12,819 nt of DNA, from the NCBI GenBank assembly GCA_039208045.1, contig JBCCRH010000141.1, positions 1-12,819 on the forward strand, written 5' to 3'. Under the pieces are notes generated by a model that worked only from the letters and a program-made list of their open reading frames with translations, had not been told where the DNA came from and searched no databases. A program made the position numbers and the translations under genes. The DNA is from JBCCRH01 sp039208045 (GTDB lineage Bacteria; Bacteroidota; Bacteroidia; Chitinophagales; Saprospiraceae). Every line of letters begins with the position of its first letter. Position 1 is the first letter of the stretch. This document shows positions 1 through 6,819 of this stretch, one piece after another.

Positions 1-138
1 CAGCTAGTACGTCAGGATGGTGCTAAGGGTTACAATGAAGTAATCATCAACAGCGCTAGCCTACCTGCTGGTGTATTGTACTACACATTAGAAACAGCTG
101 ATTTCACAGCTACGAAGAAGATGATTATCATTGAGTAA
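1..138 (+). CDS. C-terminal end of a T9SS-secreted protein (type A sorting domain)
   Basis: The first 45 codons are open in frame 1 and stop at TAA (136-138); the start lies left of the window. The visible peptide runs through GYNEVIINSASLPAGVLYY, then TLETADFTATKKMIIIE. This resembles the end of the Bacteroidota type IX secretion C-terminal sorting domain (Por secretion tail): a Gly-x-Tyr-type beta strand, then a short turn, then a final strand starting with basic residues (KKM) and ending in hydrophobics. In that family the tail directs export across the outer membrane by the T9SS and is then removed. The function of the cargo itself cannot be told from this fragment. A terminator-like hairpin pair follows directly, so this is the last gene of its transcript. 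Confidence 0.75.
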   Translation, partial: QLVRQDGAKGYNEVIINSASLPAGVLYYTLETADFTATKKMIIIE

Positions 139-151
139 TCAGTCTTAATAC

Positions 152-184
152 TTCATACAGTCGCACTTAGTGTGGCTGTATGAA
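152..184. terminator. Upstream hairpin of a double terminator
   Basis: TTCATACAG (152-160) pairs with CTGTATGAA (176-184), and the stem continues inward with G-T wobbles to a TTA loop, giving about 15 bp. It starts 14 bases after the stop of the T9SS cargo gene. It has no long U tract, so alone it would be a weak terminator. It may be an RNA 3'-end stabiliser or the first part of a tandem terminator. Confidence 0.5.
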
Positions 185-189
185 ATTTG

Positions 190-230
190 AAAGGCTGCTT
201 TGGATGAGTCCAAAGCAGCCTTTCTATATT
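190..230. terminator. Strong Rho-independent terminator between convergent genes
   Basis: AAAGGCTGCTTTGGA (190-204) and TCCAAAGCAGCCTTT (209-223) form a perfect 15-bp stem around a TGAG loop. On the plus strand it is followed by CTATATTTT, a broken U tract. Read on the minus strand, the stem is followed by TCAAATTT. It sits between a plus-strand gene ending at 138 and a minus-strand gene ending at 253, so it probably stops transcription from both sides. Confidence 0.8.
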
Positions 231-252
231 TTAAGACCTTTATTGATTGTTG

Positions 253-1320
253 CTACTTAATGATTTTACCGAATTTCTGTAAGATGAGTTGAAAGGCTTC
301 CTCCTTAGTGGGGCACACGTACAAAATCTGATCTAGTACTATTAATTCCATGAAAAATCGGTTCTGATCAAATGAATTGACGTAAGATTCATTGAAGTAA
401 AACTGTAGATCATCAAAATTCGAGCATCTCACAATGAGATAAACGGATTGGGTAATGTCATAAACGACTAGAAGATAATGATCCGAGGCAGGATGTTGCA
501 AAAAGATGAAGATCGGATAATCAAAATAAGGGGCCTTCCAAAAGCCAAACAAGTTAGCTTCAAATAAAGGATAATAATAAACCTTAGAAGGAAAGCTAGC
601 TTGATGGAGCAGTAGGTAGAGATCAGATAGCTTGCGACGCATCTTTTCTATCGGAATATCCTCCTGAGCTAAGCTAGTGAAGGGTTCCCATTTATTATTC
701 TGCAAATTAAAATAGTCTACCTCTCCAATTCTCAATTTGTAATTAAATCGAGAGTACCCCGGCACAACATATCCAGGATAGTAGTATTCAATACCATGGT
801 CTAAGCAAAATGCAATTTCCATAAGCATAGTGAAAAAACCCAAGCTATGCTTACGATATTGGCCATCATATATACCGGTAATGCTAGCTAGCCCCTTACT
901 ACCCTTATCCATATAGCTAAGCGCTACCAAACGGTTATGATCTCGTACACGTACCTCATACGTATCGTAGATATTATAATCTTCTCCGTCCAGTAAAGAA
1001 TCGCGTAGGGTAGGGGCCAAGATTCCGGGAAAGGTGCCTTTATATCTTCTGTACAGTCGTTCTTTTTCGGGTGTTATAGTAGCACGATGGAAAGAGACCG
1101 TAAATTGATCTAGATTTTTTCGGATGAGCTTTCGCAATGATTTACGAAAGCTATAATCCCCTAAGTGAAGCCGAATCCAAATAGCAGAATAAAACTGATC
1201 ACCAAAACAAAGGAAATGAGTCGTGAAAATAGTCTGCCCCATCCGATACCAGCCGCTAGCGAGGTAGGCATCCAGCTCTTCTGGTAACATCATTTCAGGA
1301 TAGTGCTTCTCTGCAAACAT
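253..1320 (-). CDS. Divergent arginyl-tRNA-protein transferase (ATE/Bpt)-like protein, GNAT fold
   Basis: This 355-residue protein looks like a distant relative of the ATE1/Bpt aminoacyl-tRNA-protein transferases, which add Arg or Leu to protein N termini (N-degron pathway). Residues 22-28 (SGWYRMG) resemble the family's GxRRxG segment, and 59-70 (RKSLRKLIRKNL) its SxSQRRxLRRN helix. Residues 121-205 follow the C-terminal domain closely: YEVRVRDHNRLVALSYMD, then GLASITGIYDGQYRKHSLG, a helix, then IEYYYPGYVVPGYSRFNYK, matching the GLSAVYTFFDP...RSLG...YLGYWI..S.KMxYK pattern. The N-terminal cysteine motif (CxYLPxxxA) is missing, and about 150 residues follow the recognised domain. The gene is 51 bp downstream of the ubiD-like gene on the same strand, probably co-transcribed, and ends before the terminator at 190-230. 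No Shine-Dalgarno site is seen. Activity and substrate are unproven; a plain GNAT acyltransferase is the alternative. Confidence 0.6.
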   Translation of the reverse strand: MFAEKHYPEMMLPEELDAYLASGWYRMGQTIFTTHFLCFGDQFYSAIWIRLHLGDYSFRKSLRKLIRKNLDQFTVSFHRATITPEKERLYRRYKGTFPGILAPTLRDSLLDGEDYNIYDTYEVRVRDHNRLVALSYMDKGSKGLASITGIYDGQYRKHSLGFFTMLMEIAFCLDHGIEYYYPGYVVPGYSRFNYKLRIGEVDYFNLQNNKWEPFTSLAQEDIPIEKMRRKLSDLYLLLHQASFPSKVYYYPLFEANLFGFWKAPYFDYPIFIFLQHPASDHYLLVVYDITQSVYLIVRCSNFDDLQFYFNESYVNSFDQNRFFMELIVLDQILYVCPTKEEAFQLILQKFGKIIK

Positions 1321-1371
1321 TAAAACGCCAGCATTTGGAGGTATAGAACGACAAATATACCAGAAATCCTC

Positions 1372-3201
1372 TTAAAGCATCCCATGCAGGGCCCCTCCTT
1401 TCGCAAAATGTCGATCGGCAAGTGCACTTGCGGTAGGATCAGTTATTAATGGTGGCGCATGGTGTGGCTTAATCCTCGCATCAATGACTAGTGGGCCTCT
1501 ACAGCCCCAATGTTTATGCTCTGTAAATGCATCAACTCCATGAATATCGTGAGAGGGGTTAGCTCGTGTGAAACCTACCCACAACCAATTGTTCAAAGTC
1601 TGCGCTACAAAAGTAGGATCATCAACCACCAAAATGAGTGGAATGGATTCTAAGGACATGCCTTTTAACTGCTCAACCAGTCGCTTACAATCTTGATAGG
1701 AGTCGTCAGCAGTAAACTTAGGCCCTTGAATAGCAAGAATTCCTTTTTGTATAAAAGTAGGTTGGCTAAAGCCGGTAGGAAGGCTGAAGTTATCGGGTAG
1801 TTCTGCCTTTAGTGTTCTCTTCTGTTCTCCTCGACAAGCGACAATGACTTTAGAACCTGCATTCCAGCCAGAGCCTGAATAATCGAGTGTATCGATGGTC
1901 GTTTTGGTATGAAAATGAAGATCACGCGTCCAGTCCACTCGCTCTAGCACATGGCGGAAGAAATCCGGTATGTCATGTGTGCTTAATTTAGGATTATCTG
2001 CTTGATCTGCAATCCATAAAAATTTGGCAAGAGAAGTCTGACCACTACCAATAATGCGGTTTGCTTGTGTCAGAATTTCTTCTGGTACCTTTTCCCGAAA
2101 AGGCATATATCGTTCGCTACCAATAGCAAGCAAAAGTGGGTGAACACCTGCTGCATCCACTGCATTGATCTCTTTGATGCCAGGAAATTCTTGTGGAGTC
2201 AGCAGCTTGACCATTTTGTGAATTAGATAACCAAAGCTAGAATCTTCCTGCGGTGGGCGACCGACTACGGTAAAATGCCAAATGGCATTTTTTCGATAGT
2301 ACACTTTTTCAACATCCATGACTGGGAAATCATGCTGCAAACTGTAGTAGCCCAGATGGTCTCCAAAAGGGCCTTCAGGTTTTTTTTCTCCTTTGCGGAT
2401 GACGCCAGTAATTACAAAATCAGCATCGCTAGACAAATAAAACTGATTGCGTTTAGTGTAGCGAAAAGAACGGCCACCTAGCATCCCCGCAAATGTTAGC
2501 TCCGAGAGCCCTTCTGGCAAAGGCATGATGGCAGCGAATGCATGAGAGGGTGGGCCGCCAACAAATATTGATGCCCTAAAAGGCTCATCACTTTCATTGA
2601 ACTGCGTATGGTGTACTCCGATTCCTCGATGCAATTGGTAGTGCATTCCAATTTCCTTGTTGAGTATATATTCGTTGCCAGATAACTGAATACGATACAT
2701 TCCCAAGTTAGACTCCATCAAATTAGAGCTGCCAAGCGGCATAGTAAATACTTGTGGTAAGGTTACAAAAGCTCCTCCATCATCTGGCCAAGATTTTATC
2801 TGTGGAAGTTGGTCAACAGTGGTTTCACCAAAAGTGATGGGGCTGCCAAATCTGCTCCGCATGGGGAGTGCCGAAAGTGCCGTAACGGGAGCACTCAAAT
2901 ACCGAAAGGGATTTTTGAAAAAGTTAGTAGGATCAGCCTTTAACTCAATGACTTTCTGGACTTTATCAATGGTATGTCTAAAGATGAAATCAGTGCGCTC
3001 AAAGGTGCCATATATATTAGAAATAGCAGGAAATGGACTTCCTTTCACCTTTTCAAATAGTAAGGCTGGCCCACCAGCATCGAACACGCGACGATGAATT
3101 TCTGCAATTTCCAGATTAGGATCTACTTCCTCTTTTATACGGACAAGGTGGCCATTTTTTTCTAAGTCAATGGCACATTCATGCATGCTTCTGTAACTCA
3201 T
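1372..3201 (-). CDS. UbiD-family prenylated-FMN-dependent decarboxylase
   Basis: This 609-residue protein belongs to the UbiD family, reversible decarboxylases of aromatic or alpha,beta-unsaturated acids that need prenyl-FMN made by UbiX. Visible marks are an N-terminal mixed domain (FEKVKGSPFPAISNIYGT, about 49-66), the NLGMYRIQ segment (165-172) that contacts prenyl-FMN and metal, the IGVHHTQ and FVGGPP stretches, and EGPFGDHLGYYS (276-287), which carries the catalytic acid pair (E276 and D281). Classic UbiD proteins have roughly 490 residues, so this is a long version with extra C-terminal sequence after about residue 440. In this phylum such proteins are often annotated as menaquinone biosynthesis decarboxylases, but the substrate cannot be read here. 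No ubiX is in the window. The start ATG (3199-3201) lies 17 bp inside the edge of a foldback repeat, so the repeat occupies its upstream region. The ATE-like gene follows after 51 bp. Confidence 0.88.
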   Translation of the reverse strand: MSYRSMHECAIDLEKNGHLVRIKEEVDPNLEIAEIHRRVFDAGGPALLFEKVKGSPFPAISNIYGTFERTDFIFRHTIDKVQKVIELKADPTNFFKNPFRYLSAPVTALSALPMRSRFGSPITFGETTVDQLPQIKSWPDDGGAFVTLPQVFTMPLGSSNLMESNLGMYRIQLSGNEYILNKEIGMHYQLHRGIGVHHTQFNESDEPFRASIFVGGPPSHAFAAIMPLPEGLSELTFAGMLGGRSFRYTKRNQFYLSSDADFVITGVIRKGEKKPEGPFGDHLGYYSLQHDFPVMDVEKVYYRKNAIWHFTVVGRPPQEDSSFGYLIHKMVKLLTPQEFPGIKEINAVDAAGVHPLLLAIGSERYMPFREKVPEEILTQANRIIGSGQTSLAKFLWIADQADNPKLSTHDIPDFFRHVLERVDWTRDLHFHTKTTIDTLDYSGSGWNAGSKVIVACRGEQKRTLKAELPDNFSLPTGFSQPTFIQKGILAIQGPKFTADDSYQDCKRLVEQLKGMSLESIPLILVVDDPTFVAQTLNNWLWVGFTRANPSHDIHGVDAFTEHKHWGCRGPLVIDARIKPHHAPPLITDPTASALADRHFAKGGALHGML

Positions 3202-3442
3202 AAATCTTTTATGCTATGAGTAACAGTCAAAAAATAACTTCTCGATTTATGGCTGGCTCTTTTGCTCCAATACTGCGTTGAAAAGCCTCGCCGATGCTAA
3301 GGCATCGCCTGCATTTTTCGCCTTGTCTTGGAGCAAAATCCCCTTGCCAAAATGCGGAACTTATTCTTTGGCTGTTACTAAACCAAAATCTTTGCAAAGC
3401 AACAACGTCAAAGAAGCATAGTTGCCATAAAGGTGTCAAGAA
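3202..3442. repeat. Foldback (nested inverted-repeat) intergenic element
   Basis: This 241-bp gap between two minus-strand genes is mostly a palindromic element. An outer inverted repeat pairs 3219-3240 with 3358-3379, with 19 of 22 positions matching. Inside it, TTTTGCTCCAA (3260-3270) and TTGGAGCAAAA (3328-3338) are a perfect 11-bp inverted repeat. At the centre, CGATGC (3292-3297) and GCATCG (3302-3307) flank a TAAG loop. The sequence between the arms pairs only partly. The octamer AAATCTTT occurs just outside both arms (3202-3209 and 3386-3393), which might be a target duplication or chance. The right flank also holds the palindrome CTTTGCAAAG (3390-3399). The shape suggests a MITE- or REP-like dispersed repeat. 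It lacks a U-rich tail, so it is not an obvious terminator. Confidence 0.7.
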
Positions 3443-4147
3443 TTAATTCTGAATGATGGCGAAATTCTGATTTTTATATTTGTCTAATTGCAGCATTTCG
3501 CGAAAGCGTGCTAAAGACTTAGTCGGCCCTTTGTCTAAAAACATATTGACGAGCCAAGAGGGGAGTGCTCCTCCAGGATCAGAGCTTAACAGATAATCTA
3601 ATTGAACTGTATTTTTGTCTAAAGGCGTAAATATCCAGGTGACTTCCATCTTTGGGATTCTCACAAAGTCTTCTTTCTCAGAGCTATAAGTTGGAAGCGC
3701 CACAAGATATGAAGTGACTTGTTTGGTTTGGGAATCTTGATGGAGTGTTGCCTTTGCATAATAATCTCTATCGGATAGGGGCCACGGAAAATCCATCTGG
3801 GCATAAATATAGTTGGCATTATCTTTCCGTTCTACAACTTCAGCAGCTTCACATCCATAAATCCAAAGGGGATAGGCAGGAACATCGCGGAGTACAGCTA
3901 CAATGGTAGAAAGATTGGCTCGGAAAGTAGTGCTGACTTTTAGTTCCTTGAGCTTTGAATCGGGGACATCTCTGTAGTAGACGCTAAGATTATCAGTTTC
4001 TTTTTTGGGTTCCCACTGATTCTCCTGAGCAAAAGCACTATTGACCATAACAATTGCTAATAGGCTGATGCACACATACTTGACGCAAAGTGGTTTGCAT
4101 GTGGCAAACCAATTAATCGTCAGTATAAAATGAATGGTGGATTGCAT
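3443..4147 (-). CDS. Secreted START-domain (SRPBCC superfamily) lipid-binding protein
   Basis: From the ATG at 4147 the protein has 234 residues. An N-terminal export signal has the hydrophobic run YVCISLLAIVMV and an AFA/Q cleavage site near residue 40; Gln after the cut is typical of Bacteroidota. The mature part follows the START fold: NLSVYYRDVPDSKLKELKV, a helix with VLRDVPAYPLWIYGC, ERKDNANYIYAQMDFPWPLSDRDYY, a strand with EVTWIFTPLDKNTVQLDYLL, and the C-terminal helix SWLVNMFLDKGPTKSLARFREML. START domains bind hydrophobic ligands such as lipids in a deep pocket; the ligand here is unknown, and the location should be periplasmic. An in-frame ATG at 4195 gives 250 residues, but then the signal region would be about 56 residues, so I prefer 4147. 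It lies upstream of the ubiD-like gene on the same strand and is divergent from thyA. Confidence 0.8.
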   Translation of the reverse strand: MQSTIHFILTINWFATCKPLCVKYVCISLLAIVMVNSAFAQENQWEPKKETDNLSVYYRDVPDSKLKELKVSTTFRANLSTIVAVLRDVPAYPLWIYGCEAAEVVERKDNANYIYAQMDFPWPLSDRDYYAKATLHQDSQTKQVTSYLVALPTYSSEKEDFVRIPKMEVTWIFTPLDKNTVQLDYLLSSDPGGALPSWLVNMFLDKGPTKSLARFREMLQLDKYKNQNFAIIQN

Positions 4148-4235
4148 GATCGTTTTGTTGGTTAATTGACAAATTGTTTTGGCTACTTCCATCAAAACAG
4201 TAATATTGCAGGCATAGTTGAGCTGAGCTCTACTA

Positions 4236-4265
4236 CTTTTTAACTCTTTTTAACTCTTTTTAACG
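4236..4265. repeat. Three 10-bp tandem repeats upstream of thyA
   Basis: CTTTTTAACT (4236-4245) is repeated exactly at 4246-4255 and once more as CTTTTTAACG at 4256-4265. The array lies 15 bp before the thyA start, in the divergent region shared with the START-domain gene. A period of about one helical turn fits a phased protein site or bent A/T tract, but slippage of a simple sequence is equally possible. No clear TAnnTTTG box was found with it. Confidence 0.7.
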
Positions 4266-4280
4266 TATATCCGCTTATTT

Positions 4281-5075
4281 ATGAAGCAATATCATGATTT
4301 GTTACAGCACATTCTAGATCATGGCGTATCAAAAGAAGATCGAACTGGCACCGGAACGAAGAGTGTTTTTGGCTATCAAATGCGATTTGACTTAGCGAAG
4401 GGCTTTCCTTTAGTGACTACAAAAAAGCTTCATTTGAAGTCTATTATCTACGAACTTTTGTGGTTTCTTAAAGGCGACACCAACGTAAAGTATTTGCAAG
4501 AAAATGGAGTGCGTATCTGGAATGAGTGGGCCAATGAGCAGGGAGACTTGGGGCCAGTATATGGCAAGCAGTGGGTTAGCTGGACAAAGCCCAATGGACA
4601 GACTATTAACCAGATAGAACAGGCGGTAGCATTGTTAAAAACGAACCCTAGCTCAAGAAGGATTATCGTCTCGGCATGGAATCCTGGGGAACTCCAAGAG
4701 ATGGCTCTTTCCCCTTGTCACGCCTTATTTCAATTTTATGTTGCGGATGGCAAGCTTTCTTGTCAGCTCTATCAACGCTCTGCGGATGTATTTTTGGGTG
4801 TGCCTTTCAATATTGCATCTTATGCCTTGCTAACTATGATGATGGCTCAGGTCTGTGGGCTACAGCTTGGTGATTTTGTGCATACTTTCGGGGACGTACA
4901 CTTGTACAATAACCATCAGGAACAAGCCAAATTACAGCTTACGCGTACACCTCGCCCTCTGCCAGTAATGAAACTCAACCCCTCAGTGGATTCCATTTTT
5001 AAATTCCAGTATGCAGACTTTATTTTAGAAAATTATGATCCTTACCCGCACATAAAGGCCAAAGTTGCTGTTTAA
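4281..5075 (+). CDS. thyA: Thymidylate synthase ThyA
   Basis: ThyA converts dUMP to dTMP, using 5,10-methylenetetrahydrofolate as both carbon donor and reductant, in the cytoplasm. The protein has 264 residues, the same length as E. coli ThyA, and the key residues fall at E. coli numbering: R21 in the DRTGTGT loop, R126 and R127 (SSRR) that reach the partner subunit's phosphate, nucleophile C146 in SPCHALFQFY, D169 and N177 for the pyrimidine ring (RSADVFLGVPFN), and H207 and Y209 (DVHLYNNH) for the sugar. The C-terminal IKAKVAV tail, which closes over the active site, is intact. ATG 4281 matches the family start (MKQYHDLLQHIL). The common partner folA does not follow; a 260-bp gap and the ACIII operon come next. 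The enzyme should be active. Confidence 0.98.
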   Translation: MKQYHDLLQHILDHGVSKEDRTGTGTKSVFGYQMRFDLAKGFPLVTTKKLHLKSIIYELLWFLKGDTNVKYLQENGVRIWNEWANEQGDLGPVYGKQWVSWTKPNGQTINQIEQAVALLKTNPSSRRIIVSAWNPGELQEMALSPCHALFQFYVADGKLSCQLYQRSADVFLGVPFNIASYALLTMMMAQVCGLQLGDFVHTFGDVHLYNNHQEQAKLQLTRTPRPLPVMKLNPSVDSIFKFQYADFILENYDPYPHIKAKVAV

Positions 5076-5201
5076 TTGGAGAAAGCCATTTTTACCAAAT
5101 AAACGGTAAGTGTCATAATAGTGTAAGCAAACAAAAAGTATATGTATCTTTTCCCACCCACACCTTATTTCACAAGGCTTTTAAACGTTAATTTTTACTT
5201 A

Positions 5202-5220
5202 ATTTAGACGGGATCTAAAT
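5202..5220. promoter_or_regulatory. Perfect inverted repeat upstream of the actA promoter (possible operator)
   Basis: ATTTAGA (5202-5208) and TCTAAAT (5214-5220) are a perfect 7-bp inverted repeat around CGGGA. It ends 22 bp before the proposed -33 element of the actA promoter, a position suited to an activator or repressor dimer. As RNA it could be a small hairpin after thyA, but no U tract follows, so a terminator role is less likely. Confidence 0.35.
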
Positions 5221-5242
5221 AGATAGGACTTTCTAATTAAAA

Positions 5243-5275
5243 GTTGTTAAAGAAGGTATACGAACTTTATATTTG
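5243..5275 (+). promoter_or_regulatory. Bacteroidota-type promoter for the ACIII operon
   Basis: TATATTTG (5268-5275) fits the Bacteroidota -7 consensus TAnnTTTG exactly. GTTG (5243-5246) lies 21 bp upstream, within the normal spacing for the -33 TTG element. Transcription would start near 5282, leaving a leader of about 54 bases before the actA ATG at 5336. It is the only such pair I found in the 260-bp gap. Confidence 0.6.
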
Positions 5276-5335
5276 TTCTGAAAGTCATACTTGAACCGAA
5301 CTAGAACGTTGATCATATTTAAACATACAGCTCAG

Positions 5336-6748
5336 ATGATATATAAGACTTTAGTTAGCCGAATGCTACTCTTATTGTCTCTACTATTAATCTCCAGTGT
5401 TTCTTTTGCGCAAGAAGCTGTCGATTTAGAGGCAGGAAAAGCACTCTTCCGAAATAATTGTGCAAGCTGTCATAACAAGAACATGAAGGACGACCTCACC
5501 GGTCCTGCTCTAGGCGGTGTGGAGGAACGCTGGGCAGAGTACCCGCGTGAAGATCTGTACTCATGGATTCGTAACTCTCAAGCTCAAATTAACGAAGGCC
5601 ATCCACGTGCTGTAGAACTATGGGAGGAGTGGAAGCCTAATTTGATGAATAACTTCAATCTAAGCGATCAAGAGATTGAGAACATTCTAGCCTACATAGA
5701 TGATGTGTACACCAGCGAACCGAAGGTGGTTGGTCCTGTAGGAGGTGACTTTGTTGCAGCAGAAGAAGAAGAAGACAACACACTTTTATTTGTTGTTCTT
5801 GCGGTAATTCTTGGAATCCTTTCTATAGTACTGGCGCGCATCTTATCTAACCTAAATTACCTAATACAAGCACGCGAAGGCAATACAAATCCCACTCGTC
5901 GTACATTAGTAGACATCCTGACGAGCAAAGGGGTGATTGCTTTTGTAATTTTTGCTTTGGTGGTGTTAGGGGGATACACTACGGTGAATAACGCAATTAT
6001 GCTTGGGCGTCAGCAAGGCTATGCTCCAGAGCAACCCATCAAATTCTCACATGCAACACATGCTGGTTTACAAAAAATTGACTGTCAATATTGTCACGAT
6101 GGTGCTCGTCGTAGCAAGCACTCTGTAATTCCTGCGGCTAATACTTGTATGAACTGCCACTCCGCCATTAAAGTTGGTTCCGAATATGGAACGGCCGAAT
6201 TGACGAAAATCTATGCTTCTGTAGGTTGGGATCCAAATACCGGCAAGTATATCGAGAATTACGAAGACATGAGTACGGAAGAGATTAAAGAAATCTTCAC
6301 CAAGTGGATTGGTGATACTTATGTAAAAGAAGCAGGAACTTTGGACGATGAAGGGGAAGAATTGATTAAAGAGCAGTGGGATGGTATTGTAGAATCCTTG
6401 ACTGATAGAGCCACGGGCGATGATCGCATACAAGGGCCTATTGAATGGGTGCGTATTCACAACTTACCAGATCATGCCTACTTTAATCACGCGCAGCACG
6501 TGACAGTAGGTAAGGTAGAGTGTCAACAGTGCCACGGTCAAGTGGAAGAAATGGAGGTGGTACAGCAATATGCTCCACTATCCATGGGATGGTGTATCAA
6601 TTGTCACCGCGAAACGGAGGTACAATTTGAAGACAATGAGTACTACAAGTCTTATGAGAAATATCATAAGGAAATAGCCAATGGGGAACGCGATAAGGTA
6701 ACTGTAGAGGAAATTGGCGGATTGGAGTGCCAAAAGTGCCATTACTAG
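5336..6748 (+). CDS. actA: Alternative complex III subunit ActA, six-haem cytochrome c
   Basis: ActA passes electrons from the ActB clusters towards cytochrome c or an oxidase on the periplasmic side. From ATG 5336 (470 residues) there is a signal peptide (MIYKTLVSRM, a leucine-rich core, SFA/Q near residue 25). A class I cytochrome c domain follows, with CASCH at 42-46 and the probable Met ligand in NLMNNFNLSDQEI (about 104). Next are TM1 (150-169), a basic loop likely on the cytoplasmic side, and TM2 (199-216). The multihaem region then has CxxCH at 250-254, 271-275, 396-400, 420-424 and 465-469, the last next to the stop. The well-known Rhodothermus ActA is pentahaem, so the front domain adds a sixth site. 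About 120 residues, rich in Glu and Asp, separate haems 3 and 4. A TTG at 5291 is also in frame but sits too close to the predicted transcription start. actB follows after 71 bp. Confidence 0.93.
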   Translation: MIYKTLVSRMLLLLSLLLISSVSFAQEAVDLEAGKALFRNNCASCHNKNMKDDLTGPALGGVEERWAEYPREDLYSWIRNSQAQINEGHPRAVELWEEWKPNLMNNFNLSDQEIENILAYIDDVYTSEPKVVGPVGGDFVAAEEEEDNTLLFVVLAVILGILSIVLARILSNLNYLIQAREGNTNPTRRTLVDILTSKGVIAFVIFALVVLGGYTTVNNAIMLGRQQGYAPEQPIKFSHATHAGLQKIDCQYCHDGARRSKHSVIPAANTCMNCHSAIKVGSEYGTAELTKIYASVGWDPNTGKYIENYEDMSTEEIKEIFTKWIGDTYVKEAGTLDDEGEELIKEQWDGIVESLTDRATGDDRIQGPIEWVRIHNLPDHAYFNHAQHVTVGKVECQQCHGQVEEMEVVQQYAPLSMGWCINCHRETEVQFEDNEYYKSYEKYHKEIANGERDKVTVEEIGGLECQKCHY

Positions 6749-6819
6749 AACAGGCAAATATTATTGTAATACCAAAAAGAGTTTTCAGGAGGAGTACCTC
6801 TCAGCTATAAACTATAATA

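Noticed and set aside
3227..3439. 70-codon minus-strand open frame in the foldback region
   Set aside because: It runs through both arms of the inverted repeat, has no recognisable domain, and its length is explained by the palindromic repeat. I treat it as spurious.
4218..4241. thyA promoter from TTG (4218-4220) and TACTTTTT (4234-4241)
   Set aside because: The spacing of 13 bp is too short and the -7 box lacks the final G.
5092..5109. TTACC/GGTAA hairpin after thyA as terminator
   Set aside because: Only 5 bp with an 8-base loop and no U tract follows.
5291..5335. TTG start adding 15 residues to ActA
   Set aside because: It would begin about 9 bases after the predicted transcription start and puts a polar stretch ahead of a good signal peptide. 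ATG 5336 gives a standard signal peptide.
6787..6792. AGGAGG ahead of actB as a Shine-Dalgarno site
   Set aside because: It is 27 bases from the actB ATG, too far to act as a ribosome site, and Bacteroidota rarely rely on Shine-Dalgarno pairing.
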